Origin: Rallus limicola
Taxonomy: Eukaryota > Chordata > Aves > Gruiformes > Rallidae
Length of the DNA stretch: 64,000 bases
Direction of reading: 5' to 3'
Assembly: GCA_022605955.1 (NCBI GenBank)
Contig: JAKCOZ010000014.1
Location: 17,924,001-17,988,000 of the forward strand
This document shows, in pieces, positions 12,139 through 25,100 of this stretch (its first letter is position 1; each line of letters opens with the position of its first letter). The translations under genes were made by a program, and so were the position numbers. A model generated the notes under the pieces. The model was not told where the DNA came from. It did no database searches and worked only from the letters and a program-made list of their open reading frames with translations.

Positions 12139-12425
12139 ATAGAATCATAGAATTGTCTTTCAGATCATCGATTCCAACCATCACCCTAACCTGCCAAGCA
12201 CCACTGAATCCTGTCCCTCAGCACTGCATCTAACTGTCTTTTAAATACCTCCAGGGTTGGCGACTCCACCATGTCCCTGGGCAGCCTGCTCCAATGCCTA
12301 ACAACCCTCCCTGTGAAGAAGTATTTCCTAACATCCAACCTAAACCTCCTCTGGAGCAACTTGACACCATTTCCTCTTGCCCTATCAGTTGTCACTAGGG
12401 AGAAGAGGTCAGTTGAGATCAAAAG
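12139..12425 (-). mobile_element. CR1 LINE 3' fragment, reverse orientation
   Basis: It begins 'atagaatcatagaattg' followed by 'cagatcatcgattccaacc', the reverse complement of a CR1 3' end. It continues into the reverse complement of the terminal ORF2 region. The minus-strand translation contains [19 protein letters not shown] and [18 protein letters not shown], typical of the C-terminal end of CR1 ORF2. It is 5' truncated. Confidence 0.85.
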
Positions 12426-15400
12426 AAACTCAGAGGTATTTTATTTCAGCTTGCTAACCTAACTAATTTGACTTGTTTCCACCTTTGTTTAATAAACTGT
12501 TGATGCAATATCTTTTGATGTCTGGCCTGCTCTGAAGAGCCCTGTCCAGCTCCATGGGAATGGTGAGAGCTGCTGCTCTGTGTGTCTGCATGCTGCATGT
12601 GTGTAGGTTTAGGGAAGCATGGATGGCCCTCCTTGGTTTGCCTGCCCACTACAGCATGACTGAATTAACACCATAACCTAAGAATTATGGGGAAAATAGA
12701 GGTGGGCTCTGTGAGTTTTATCTCAGGGAGAGAGAGGGCTGAGAGAGTAGCTGTTACTCCTGGATGAGTCAGCCTCAAGAACCTTCAATTATATAGTTGT
12801 GAAGCCCACTGCATGCAGAAATGGCACCAGCTGCAGGAAGCCTGCAGGTCCTAGGAGGGAGCAGCCACTGCAAAAGGTGTTGAGGGCTGGGCAGCAGTGC
12901 TGCTGAAAGGGACTGGGTAGTGGTGTAAACCCAAGCCAGAAACTGCCTCTGCTATACCTCTCCAGTAATTCTACCTCAGTTTCCCTGTAATAGCCTCTGA
13001 AGAACTTCACAAGGAGAAAATTGAAAGCCATCTAAGAAAAAAAGCAGCTCGTTTTTGGGAGCGAATAACTCACAATTGAAGAATAGCTAGGGTTACCCAT
13101 AGAGCTGGCTGTAATCTTGGTAATTTACAGACTGTACAGTATTGGGGATCTTTGGGGCATCAGCTTGCCTGTATTGCTGGTGTTGACTCCGCTAGTCATC
13201 GGTTTGCTGCCTCCTGCTGGGGATGGGACTTGAAAGCTCTCTGGTAATCCTCAATTGATTTTCTGAAACCTATTATCTGAACCTCTTGCAAATGCAGCAT
13301 TTGGCTGATGGCTGAAAGTTGTCTTCATCTCAGAGGCTTTTCCAAACCTCTTCCATATCACAGTACTAAAAGGGATCTCAGAAGATTTTGCATGTTGTGA
13401 CTTGGAGCACAGAAATATCCCTTGGTCGTGATTGTTTCCTTATCTTGCTTTCTCTACACACCAGTTACCTCTGGTCTTACAGAGAGACTGTAACCAATTT
13501 TAAGGCAGGGGATTCCTTTTGAGTTTTGTTGGGGTGGTGGTGGGGTTCTCATACAGGATGGGTTTTTTTTGTTTGGGTTGGTTTGGTTTTGGGTTTGGGT
13601 TTTTTTTTTATAAATGGTTGGGATTTGTGTATGTAGGTCACCTGGCACACATAGTGGTGGATATTCATGTCCATCCATTTTGTTTTCATCAGCTGTCTCA
13701 TCCCTACATATGTCAGGGTTTGCCTGTGACCCTGCCATCCCCTTTCCAGCCATATACAATCTGCATCCCCCGTGCTCCATCTCAAATCATGCTTATCTTC
13801 TTGCCCATGTTAAGGGCTGTCTGTGAATCCTTGTTTCTGATCACCATCTTCTCTCATTTTTTTCTTTCTCTTTGTTGAATTAGAGGGGAAGGCTGGTAAC
13901 TAACTTGGGGTGCCTGAGATGGATCTGACCTGCTAGGTAACAGCAGGCCGATGGAATTGGCGGTGGACTACAGCACAGCACTGTCAATTGTTTCCTGGCA
14001 TTGTAGTCATTTGCAGAGGTGCTTGCTGGGCTAAGGAGCTGTTAGGGGCTCTGTACAGACTCCACTCAGTGTCAGGTTTCTGGCCTTCAACAGTTCGGTC
14101 AAGTTCTGGATGACTAAAATCTCTCCGGAAACCATTGCACTGCTGGTAGGCAGATGGCTTGTGGGGTTTCACTGCTCAGCCACATGAAGCAGACACCTCA
14201 GACGTATTGCTACAGCCGCCACAGCTTGGGTGTTTATGAAAACAGAAAATGGTTGATGGCAGAGTTGAAACAGCCTGCCTCAGGTTTTAATTCCGAAAGG
14301 GGCGTCTTACTTCTAACTCCCAAAGCTCTCTCTGGTCTTGGTCACAGTATTTTTAGTACCATTTTTAAGAAATGCCTTTACTATGTAAGAATAGGCATGC
14401 TGCACCAAACCATCCAGCTGAGGAACAGTAGCCAACAGCAGATGCCTGAGGAAGAGTGCAAGAACAGGACAAGTGTGAAGTAATACTTCAAAAGGCTCCC
14501 CCAACCTCCAATAAATCTACGTCTCAAGGATTCGCTGAACCAGAGCTGTTCTCTTCTTGCTGTATTATCTTTTTTCATGCTTCAGTTCTTGCTTTTCAGC
14601 CCACTTCATTTCACTTGAAAAAGAAGAGAAACAGTCTGGATTTCAATAGATGCACCAGAGACTGCATATCCATAAACTGGGGACCCTGCAAGCTGCAGGA
14701 ACACCCTTAATGCTGCCACCTAATGTGAATAGGTCATGCAAGAATAAATTCTTCTGTCTGATGGACAAGAACTCTGGTTAAAGTATGAGACTGTTTCTTG
14801 TATTTTCCACACAGGCTACCAGACCTCAGTTTAGACCATTGGACTCAGTGGGATATCATACAGAGAAGGAGGATTTGCTTTGTGATTGTTTAAGAGAAAA
14901 AGTAGGAGACTTAGTGTTTCCTTCATCTGTAGTGAGTAGGTGGGGCGAATTTAGTGCCTGAAGCAGCCAAGTGGCAAGCTAACTACCTAGCTGTGTGCTA
15001 GGCTGCAGCAGCAGGAATAAGGCTAGTCATGTTGGGAAATGTTTTGGTCCTGGGATTTAATTTGTGTTTGAGGGTCCCAAAATAGAGGTGAAATTAATAG
15101 ATTAAATAAGGAACTCTGATGTCACTGCATATTAAATCATGGAGTTTGACACTTCTGGGAAGCCTGCAGTTTGCTTGGTCTGTATGAAGTCGAGGCTGTG
15201 AAATTAAAGCTGTGTAGCTGTCACGGTGGGAAGGGAGACTTCTGTGGATCACAGCATGAAGTCTGTCGCTGTTCCCACTGTGCAAACAAAATATACATGT
15301 AGGTTTACAAACTATAGTTTAGTTTTCTAGGGTTTTTTTTCAGAATCAGCTTTCTTGCCTAGCTGTATAAAGACAGATAGCAACAAAATTATTTGTATTG

Positions 15401-16878
15401 CTTGCTAAGTATTTGCATAGATGTTGTATTAACCCTTGACTAACATGCACTATGTCATTTCTCCATTTCAGGCAGGAGGTGCTATTTGGTTATAGCTCAG
15501 GCTTTGGCACTTGGTCACAGGTTTGAGCCTTCCCTGCAGGTCACAGCTGTCTCCTTAGGGGTTTAGCAGCAGTGATATGACTCTGAAGAAGTCAATAGTT
15601 ACCCAAGAGGCTATGGGAATAAGAGAACATGAATCCCGCAGATAACAGTGCTCTGTGAGTTCAGGAAATGTGTAGACAGTGGGTGCAGTTTAATTTGCAG
15701 TCATAACAGTGAATTTTTCCTGTTCCCAACCAATAGAATCACCCCACTAAACTCACACATGGTTGCATGTGCTGACACGTTGTGGAAATGTTTTCTCTTA
15801 CTCAGCAGTGCTGCTTGTAGAGCAGGGTCCCTTAGGATTTAAAAGAAGAGGCTAACCTGTGCATTGCTTTTGAGAGCTGGTCTACAGTTCTTGCTGCATG
15901 GTTACGCTTGCCAGTTCAGAAACACACGTAAGTGATAGTACATTTTATTAAATTCCACTGGTTTTTGGAAGGAACCAACCAGTTGGTTCCCTGTGTGTAA
16001 GAATCCTTGGTATTTCTCTCGGAATAACAGCCTAACAGTCTCAGTTACCAACCTGCTGAGATGCAGAGAAACAAAGTTAGGTATCAGTTAGAGAAGCTCT
16101 AGCTAACTTGGAAACTTAGCAGCATTTATTTACTGACTGTCAAACTTATTCTCCTCTCTGCATCCCAGCACTGTAATTAATAGCTGGTGCCACTGCAGTA
16201 CTCACCGAGAGCATGCACGCTCTTTGAGGTAAGGAGTGGATGGCAGATCCTTCCATCTACTTCCTCTGCTCTCTTGGACACATCACAGTGGGGAGGAGGC
16301 AGCCTGCTTTGCCATCCTCTAACAGCTGCTTTGGTGTATTCCTGTTTGAATCATCCAGTATTTCTTGTATGAGAAGATACATGGTAGTGATTGGACAACA
16401 ATAAAATATGTTTTGTCTACCACTGTCAGAGTAAGGAACTGGATATTGTATGTTTTGTAACACATACTAAATGTCACAGATTAAATCCTGGGCAAATGTC
16501 ATATCCCTGTGCAAGCTTTAAGGTACAAGTCCAGACTCGTTCGCTTGCATCTGCCCTCTGTCAAAATTTTTACCTGCCAGGGAATCTTTAAAACCTGGCA
16601 GCATCTCAATAGAGAATTGATCTTAAGGCTGTTGAAGAGATGTTCTGGCCATATGTATTCCTCTTAGGAGATTAAATGAGGAGAGGAACAGTTCTACATT
16701 TGTGCAGAATGGGGCTGCAGTTTTGCCCAGACAATTTTGTGACTGGAATGGCAAAAGAAAAATACAAGAATATGGCAGAGTGACTATCAAAATATTTCTG
16801 TTTTAGGAAGGTATTGGCGTGCAGATGGTATTCACATAATTATTACTCAGAGAAAAATGCCTTTCCTTTCTTTCCTAG
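12426..16878. other. FYCO1 intron leading to the first visible exon
   Basis: No exon, RNA gene or clear mobile element is recognised. A T/G-rich low-complexity segment lies at about 13560-13615. Overlapping ORFs near 13454-13880 come from that biased composition. The exon carrying the FYCO1 LC3-interacting motif was looked for here and not found. Confidence 0.45.
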
Positions 16879-19800
16879 AAACAGCACGTCTTCAGCCTTT
16901 GATGAATCAGAGGAGTGGCAAGTCGCTCAAGATGCTGAGATATGCTTGCTGAAGTCAGGAGAAATCATGTAAGCAGAACAGTTTCATTGCTACCAGGCTG
17001 AAAGAATAGAGGCCGAGCTCAGGTTTTGGCTGTGTGAGCACAAGTCTTGCAGACTCCTGGAAGCACTGATTGCATGTGTCTCACAATAGAATTTGGTCTG
17101 AAGAAGAGCAGAGAGTGTAACTCAACTACATAGAACAGCAGCAACAAGCCAGGTCCTTTCTCTTCAGTCCAGCAAAAACTTTTACTACAAGGTGGGAAAT
17201 AAGAAGGAAATATTTGGGTCCACATGACGTGAGAAAACCTTCCTTCCTGTTCTTCCTGCAGGAGGAGCAGTGAACAGGATGGGGCTTAGAAAGCTGTGAA
17301 GGTCTGGTCTCCACTAGAAGAAACAGAAAGGGAAAGGCAGGGAGTGCTGTGCTAATCAGACCTTCACAGGGAGGGAATTCGTGGCCTCATGGAGCATCTA
17401 TTTATTGGTGGCTTCACCAGAAAAATTCTCCTTTACTTACTCCCCCCTTAAGCCTAGCTTTGAAATTTTGACTTAGTTATGGGGAAGGTTTTAAACTTTT
17501 GACTGCTGGGAGATAAATTGGTCGACGTTTCAACCTTGATGCTCCTGCTCAGAGAACCAGGGAAATGAAGCAGTAACTAAAATCAGAGCTGGGCCTTAGG
17601 GCAAAAAGAAGAGTGGTGATTAAGTTATTACAATCAAAGATTACTTGAGACACTCCAGCAGTTACTTCAGCTAAGAATAAAAAGTAACAAGGTATGCAAA
17701 ATTTAACATAAAGCTCTGTCTCTGGCCAGAGTACAAGACTTGTAATAAATCATCTGTGATCCCTAACCACCACGTAGCCATGGTTGAAGAGTGAACTCCT
17801 TAATCTAAAACAGCAAGTCATCATGGTGACTGTGTGATATTTTCTGGTAAATGTCCTGATTTTTGATAGCTGCTGACGAACAGATCCCAGTACCATGGTT
17901 TACTGTGAGCTCCTTGATTTGGAAACAATTTATGTGGCCTGAAGAGTGATAAGTTAGATTAGTTTTAGTTAGGGAAACATAGGTGAGATCCACAGCTCTT
18001 AAAAGTTACAGGTTTGCCCCGAAGAAAGCAAGCAGCATTCCCCTGTTTAAGGGCCTCACTGTTTGCAGTCTGAAACAGATACCAGCTTGAAGCAAGCTAG
18101 TGTGATGCTTTAGATCTCAGGATCATCTAGGTGCTAAGAGCTTCCTTTTTAATTGGAAGTACTTTGAGTCAGCTTTTGTGCAGCTTGCTTGGGTAAAACA
18201 GACTAAGCTGTAGCTGTAGCATTAGGGGCTGCAGAGGATCCAGACAGAGCTGCTGTTCACATTCCATCTGTCTCCTCTGTAGAAAGGTTGAATAAATGTT
18301 GACTGGGGTTCGTTTAAGTTTTTGTTTAAGAAGAACAGTAGAGGGCAGCAGAATCTTTATCGTAATGCCTTAAAAGCTTTATTCCAGCACTAGGTTTTTA
18401 CAGTTGAAATGACATCAAAAAGTGAATAATCTCCACATGTGCCAGAGCAGTGAAAGTGCTTGATATCAGTCATCCTTTCTGCAGTTCTTGCCTTCATCCA
18501 AGGTTGGGTTTTCCTGTGTCTTGTGGAGTGTGCCTCAAATAGAGGAATGGAAAATAAAAAGCAACGATTATTGTCAGAGTTGGGTTCTCTTCAGGTAACT
18601 CTATTGTTCTCCCTCACAGGATCAAATTACCCCTGACAGTGGAAGAGATCTTAGATTTTGGAGAAAGCAACAGAGAACTGTTCATTAAGTCCAGCACCTA
18701 CAGCATCATTCCCATCACCGTTACAGAAATGGGGCTAACAATTAGCTGGATCTTTTCCTCAGACCCTAAAAGCATATCCTTCAGTGTTGTCTACCAAGAA
18801 TCAGAAGACACACCACTGGATCAGTGCAAAGTAAGGCCTTTGTTTCCTTACTCCCTTAGAGATTGTAGTATGCTGCAATCAGCCACCTAGTGCAAACAGC
18901 AAATGTAGCTGGAAGGTCTCCACAAGAACATTAGTTCCTGTTGCTTTAAGGGCTTGTTTCTCCAGTTAAGCTGCAGTTCAGTGGAAGGCAGAGCCACTTC
19001 TTTAATTCTTTAATGTTCCCTGCAAAAGTTGAGTTGAAAAGCACTGTAGTTTCTATTCATTGCATCTGAAAATTATTCGCTGTTATCAAGTGAATATAAA
19101 AGTCCAAGACTGCAAAGTGTTTCTTTTTTTCCACTCCTCAATATTACTTGATTTGTAAGCTGCATTGGGCTGATCTTCCCAGGCTCTTAAGCAGGGAGGA
19201 CCTGCATTTCTTACAGTGGAGCATATATTTCAGTGCCTTTACGGTGTGCAAAATCACATTGGAGGTGCCCAGGGTACCACATTTTCTGTGTGCTGAAGAT
19301 AGAAATCCTATTTCATGAGGATTGTGGATTAAGTGACTCCATGTTACTCACTGCAAAGTGTAAATGAAGATGAGAGAGCTGCTGGTTTAACCCAGTTCAC
19401 TCTGGGATAACTAACTCTATGTAAAATCTTTTTTTTCTTCAACTGAAGAGTGGATGCTGCTTTTGTCTTGACATACCTGTTTGATAAACATTTGGAGTTT
19501 ATAGGGTCATCCTTGATCTACATCAGCTGCTCTTCTCTGCAGGGGTTTTGCAGCAAGATAGATGGTCACTCACAGTTTTGCTGTCAACTTAAATAAACAA
19601 TTAACATTTGCTGAGAAAGCTTATTTTATAATACTGGGAAGTATAAAAAGCATATATTAAAAAGACACATTTAGCTAAATCTTTCACTTGAATATATTGG
19701 TATTGATTTATTATAGCACTGGTGATGTTAGTAAACTGGCTTGGATTAACAGTAAAAAGATCAGGATTGGATTCTGTCTGTGAAGCAGAGATTTGTAGCT

Positions 19801-20669
19801 GTAGCTTAATGCTGTGAAGAGGCTGTCAAAGGAAAACATGTCTCACTGTGAGACTTCAGTTTGGGTGAAGTTTTACTGCTAATCAGTGAAAATAAAGAGT
19901 TTTTCAAGCACATCTGCACCTTGGGAGTTTCAAGATGGGTCAAGCCTAAATATTTTTTCTAAAGGCAAATTTTGGTTTCTCAGGCAAATAGCAAGTCTCG
20001 TTTTGACTTTTACTGAATTCCAGGTCCTCATTCCTATGACCCGCTGCAACTCTCATAAGGAAACTATCAGAGGACAGGTGAAAGTCAGAAACCCTGGAAT
20101 CTACACACTGATATTTGACAACACATTCTCCAGGTGAGTGTAAAAGGTGAAATAAGCTTGGTTTTATGGGTGGTGGAATTGGCTGGATGTACCATTATTC
20201 CACCGTTCAGAAGCAAGCATGAGAACATGGTCCCAGCTTGTGCTAAGATCGTTTGCCTGAATTTTGGTTCTTGTTCTTATTTGGGTTTTTTGTTCCCCCC
20301 CGAAAGCAGAAATCTGCTCTTCTCTCTCAGCCTCTGAGAAGGTAAACAGAAGCAAGTCATTTGGGACTTTTTCCAAGCCAGTTTAGTCAGAACTGTCATC
20401 TTTTTAACAACAGACCTGACAGCCCTTGCACAGACATGCTTCTTTTTAACCCCAGTCTTTTTTTTTTTGGCTTTTTTTATTTTTTTTTGCCTGAGTATAA
20501 ACTGAAAGATTTGAATACACTTTTAAGGCTTCCTGTCTAGCTGACTTCAGCTGATGTGATCATCTTGCTCTGTTTTTTTTTTTTTCTTGACAGGTTTATC
20601 TCAAAAAGGGTGTTTTATCACTTGACTGTTGAGCGACCTGTCATCTATGATGGAAGTGATTTTCTGTAG
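16879..20669 (+). CDS. FYCO1: FYCO1, last four coding exons (GOLD domain), 3' partial
   Basis: FYCO1 is a RAB7, PI3P and LC3 adaptor that couples late endosomes and autophagosomes to kinesin for plus-end transport. Coding exons are 16879-16968, 18620-18830, 20024-20133 and 20594-20669 (stop TAG). All have AG/GT borders and join in frame to 161 codons. The first exon carries [13 protein letters not shown]. The next reads [48 protein letters not shown] and EDTPLDQCK. Then come [31 protein letters not shown] and the terminal [11 protein letters not shown]. This is the GOLD beta-sandwich at the extreme FYCO1 C-terminus, nearly identical to human as I remember it. The N-terminal RUN domain, long coiled coil, FYVE finger and LC3-interacting region are not visible and should lie left of the window. 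The gene lies on the same strand as LZTFL1 and SLC6A20, as in human. Confidence 0.95.
16969..18619. other. FYCO1 intron within the GOLD-domain region
   Basis: This intron lies between the exon ending GEIM and the exon starting IKLP. The split methionine codon (AT|G) joins across it. Nothing else is recognised in it. Confidence 0.8.
18831..20023. other. FYCO1 phase-0 intron
   Basis: The intron is bounded by CAAA|gtaagg and ttccag|GTCC and lies between codons Lys and Val. No other feature is visible. Confidence 0.85.
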
Positions 20670-22100
20670 CCTTGAATATACCGTGTTCTTTTCATTACTT
20701 TTTCTAAAGAAATGCTATTATTTATGTACCTGTAAGCAATATGGTTACCACTGTGTTTGAAGACTTTGAAACTATGCAATAGCTATGATGCACTTAGAGA
20801 ACATGTATACACTAAGAAACAGAAGCCTTTTCAGCCACACTAACGGTTCTGTACTGTGTACAGATTGCTCCAAAGCCATGTTCTTTGATTTAACAGGTCA
20901 AACAATGTTCCAAGAAAATTGTATTTATTTTTTTTTCAGTGGGGAGAAAAATAAGCCTGGGGGTATCTATATGCAAACTGAAATTCTCTACTGAAAATTT
21001 AATCACTTTTCTTCCAAAAAATGTCCTTCAAAAGGAAGTTTGAAGAAAAATGTGAATCTTTCTTGACCACTAATGAGTAAACATAACCATTTCTGTTCTG
21101 CTGTAATCCATTTGTAGTCAGAACAGCAACTATGCAATACTTCGGTCTTCACAGGCATATATTGTAATCCATCTAGGGTTTTTTATCTTTTCCAACTTTT
21201 ATAAACAAGAAACAGGGGGGTTTTTTTACATTTGGGGCTAAGATTTGGTAAGTCTTAACCAGCTTTTACAAATGCCTTGTTACTGAATACCAGTTACAAA
21301 ACAATACAAGACAAAGCAGCAACCCCCTTCACTTCTGCTCACTCAGTTGGTCTGCTGAAACCAGCTCTTGTGGTGAGTACCCGTGGCAGAACCCGGAGTA
21401 TCATCTGTAGAGTAAAGCGCTGCTCACTCTGTGACATTAGGAAGAGGAGCATCCCTTTTTCTGGCTTTAGCACCTTAGTCATCAGCACTCACAGGAAAGC
21501 ACAGTTTCTGAGGAGGTCAGCAGTCTCCTCCTCAGCTCTGGGGAAGGTAGCAATAATGTTTGAATCAGTCTCAAAACGTCTATCCAAAACCGAACCCGTG
21601 CCCACCCTGATGAGGTCTGCACCCGGTGTTGGTGGAGTCTGCCCCTAGTGCTTCCGGTTCCTTAGCCAGCTGCTAACTTTCCATCTCAGATCTGGGGACA
21701 GAGCTGGATGTAAACACTGCCTGTTAAGGAAGACTGGGTTCTTGTTTATAGAAAATTTCCATGCAAACCCTCTGCTTTCCATACAGAATTTCAACTTTTT
21801 GTCAAAATATCCAAACTCAGATTTTCCTCTTTAAAAAATCCAGTCTTCTGATGGACAGGCAAAATATTTTGGCAAGAGGAAGGAGTAAAGTTCTTTCTCC
21901 CAACCAGCCCTCATCATCATTTTAGGTGTGTCTGATTTCTAATACCACTGTTCTCCCAAGGAATGCTCAGACTTGGAAGGTTTCAGCCCTGCAGTTGGTA
22001 GCAGACCAGCTCAGCCTGCCTGCAGCCCTGTAGACTCTTGGTGGCAGCTGGAGCTGGTGGGCAGGGGTCACGGTGGGAGACAGAAAATAAAATGTGAGCA
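20670..22100 (+). other. FYCO1: Probable FYCO1 3' UTR
   Basis: The region is AT-rich and follows the FYCO1 stop, with T runs and no splice features in the first part. The first canonical AATAAA I find on this strand is at 22086-22091; another is at 22736-22741. The UTR end is therefore a guess. The unidentified coding-like segment at 21277-21660 would fall inside it. Confidence 0.4.
21277..21660. other. Unidentified coding-like segment open on both strands
   Basis: The + strand is open for 123 codons from ATG 21277 to the stop before 21649. The minus strand is also nearly open: one frame reads GADLIRVGTGSVLDRRFE then TDSNIIATFPRAEEETADLL. It meets a TGA inside CTTTCCT|GTGAGT (a strong donor-like site) and resumes as KVLKPEKGMLLFLMSQSEQ and LRVLPRVL. 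An adjacent minus frame reads QLAKEPEALGADSTNTG, which suggests a frameshift. The residue mix on the minus strand looks like an ordinary globular protein. I do not recognise the family. It could be a decayed processed copy, an antisense exon or chance. Confidence 0.3.
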
Positions 22101-25100
22101 GAAGGAAGAAAAAAGGGCAAGCACAAGCCGAAGCAGATGATTTACAGGAGGGGAAAGAAAGCTCAGGGGGAAACTTGTAAAAACAAGGGCAGGGATTTGG
22201 AAGGGTTGGCTCACTAGGGCCGGGAGTTGGGAGAGTCCAGCTGGTGTTTCTCTGTTGCTGTTCCAGCCAGTTACCAGTAGGGGATGTCCTCCTTCATCAA
22301 AAAGCTGTTTGTTTAAAAGGTGGAGGTCGTGATTGTGGGACATTCAGGTGGTAGCAGCTAGGGCAGAGGGAAATTTCTGATTACGGGAAAGGAAAGAATA
22401 CTGCAGATAAAGCTAAAGGTTGCTAATCATTCATTCTCTTGTTAACACTATATAAACACAGTGGTCTTGAAAAAGACTCTGAAAGAACGACTGCCTTTCA
22501 TGGAGCACCTGGATTTCAGGTGCCTGGCTCACCTGGCTCACGGGTAGCTTTCCCTTTCCCCTCAGACAGCTCCCCCCAGTATTGGCGGTGTGCTCCCCAG
22601 GCCCTGCCAGGCAGAGGGGCCAGTGCAAGCTGGTTTACCCCCTTGGAGGTAAACAAGGGAAAGGAGGGAAGGAATGCAGACAGACCCTTACCTGGCTGTG
22701 CACACAAAAATGAGACAGGTGTGAGACTGATGTTGGCAATAAACTGCGCACAGATGAGTTCATGAATTCTGGCATATTTCAGTGTTGAAGCTATGTTCTA
22801 TATTTAATTAGGCAAGGAGAGATTATTTATTACTTAAGAAATGGAGTACTGTGTACCATATGCTATGCAATTTCACTGAGATGTTACTGAAGGCTGCTGC
22901 AGTTTTCCTTTAAGCTTTTAGGTGTGGTTTTTTAAAAGCATTTTGCTGTTGTTTTAGTTAGGATACTAATCTTACTACGATATCTTTCTTAAAATGCCAA
23001 ATGTAAGGTAAAGGGACACTGTCAAGTATCTTAGGCCAAAATAGGACAACTCTGCTCAGAAGTATTTGAAGTATCTCCATTCAAAATTATTTGGCAGACT
23101 TGGCTCTGGATTTCCTCCCAGCATCCCAGCACTTTGCATTTTTCATCCTGTGGCAAATATTTTGAAGCCACTCTTTATGTAATTCTCAAAAGAATTGGCT
23201 CCATCCAGCAAGCCAGATGTTTCCCTGCAAGTTTTTTCATGTCCTGAGGCTGGCTGAAGCATATGTTTGGGAGGAGGGGAATAAAACCACTGGATTGATT
23301 TTATTTAGTATTTGAGTCTTTACGGTACCTTTTCTTCAGGTTTTCCTGCCCCGTGAGAGTAGTTTTGTGGCTTTTTTGCTCCCTGAAAGAGGACTAAGAG
23401 TGGGAGCCAGAACCTGTAGTTTAAAAATGAAAAACTTTTCTTCTCACCAAGGAGAGTATTTAAGACAGAGAAAATGTTACAGAAGAGGAAATACTCAAGC
23501 TGGTTAATGCACCGCAAGTGGACAGGAGTGCGGCTGTACAAAGGAGCTGTTCAAGAACAGGAATCCCATTGCACCAGCTAGAAGAGGAAGTCTTTTCCAC
23601 CTCTGAGGCTGTGCAGAGAAGACAGTAAAGAACCTGACATTAGTACTGACTTCTTGTTTGAATGCCCCAGGAGGTTTATTTCTGGAGCCGTGGCAACCCA
23701 GTGACAGACTTAGCACACGCATAGGTTTGTACAAGAGGTTATTTCATTCAGGCACCTTATACCTCCATTCAGAAAGCCCTTGTTCATATGAGCTGTGCCA
23801 GAGAGGCTTGTGAATCTGTTTGCTTACACATGCTCAGGTGATTTGTCATCTTGAGCCTTTTATTATCTGCAGGAACGCAATTAAAGGAAAATAATTTTTT
23901 AATTGATCAGGAAGTTAATTGAAGGAGATGTCACACCCATGGGACAAAGAGAGCATACATCATGGTCACCATAAGCCACTGGATGTTTTTCCTGCATTCT
24001 GGAACAATGGGGGATAATATTTTTTGTTATGCAGAGGTTTCTGGGAAGGAAAGAGCAGAGTTGCTTTAATAAAATGACAGTGTTCCTTTACTCAATGTTA
24101 CTCAGTGTTGCTTTATGAGAAATCACAGAGATATATTGCACAAGAGTGTACCACATCACAAAATAGCAAAGCTACAGAAGCCTGACTTTGCTCCTCTTTT
24201 TTTTTTTTAATTGAAATTGCACTATAGTTTTAATTATGCTCAATCACCAAGATTGCAACTTGTTCAGAAGCATCTTTTGGTCTTAACTGCCAAAGAATCA
24301 CAAAACCCCATTGACTTCAAGCTTCATGCTCCGGATGGGGGGAAAAGAGATTTATGTATACCAGCATCTGTACAGCTACAGAGGTGTAGACGGTTGTGTA
24401 CTGGAATGTTTCTTGATGCTTTTGTTTTCTTTCTTTTTTTAACCTCAGGAATTAAAAAAAATCTCTCTCATTAAGAATGTGTGTCATTTTTCTGTCTGGT
24501 AGAGATAGCTTGGTCTGGAAGATAAATCAGCTGTTTGTATGATTTACTTGTAAGCAGGAAAAAAACATTACAAATAAGGAGAGCAGAAAATAGTTTGTTG
24601 TGCAGGTGGACAAAGGGCACGTCTGTACAGTGAAACAGCAACGGTGGAGATCCTCAAGTAAGTATTAAGTGAGCCATCCCCAAGCTAGAGATTTCACCAA
24701 GTCGTGGTGGATCAAAGCAGCTGGGCCTCCCCCAGCAAGGGCACAGTCCTCATCTACCTCTGCTTCCCCTCGGAGGCAGAAACAAACCCGCTCTGAGGAT
24801 GGTAGTTGCGCCCACTCACTAACGTCCACACCACCGGACAGCATTGTCCTTCTGGTTTTCCCCAGGCCCTGGCCAGGTCTGTATGCCTGTTGCATGGCTG
24901 TGGGAGGGAAAGAAGCACTGCGTGACACACAGGCAATCTTCACCCATCACCTCTGCGCTTTCAACCATACTCCCAGCCCCAGGGCATGTGGTAAATGTGC
25001 AGGCTCATCTGAGCTGCTGGGGCCATCAGAATGGCATTGGGAGGACAACAGGCCCTATCACTTTTATCCGTTATTTCTGTTTCCTAGCAGGTTCCTCCTG

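Noticed and set aside
21491..21496. Selenocysteine reading of the TGA in the minus-strand open segment
   Set aside because: No SECIS-like element is apparent and the TGA lies within a normal donor-like GTGAGT. A stop or splice donor is simpler.
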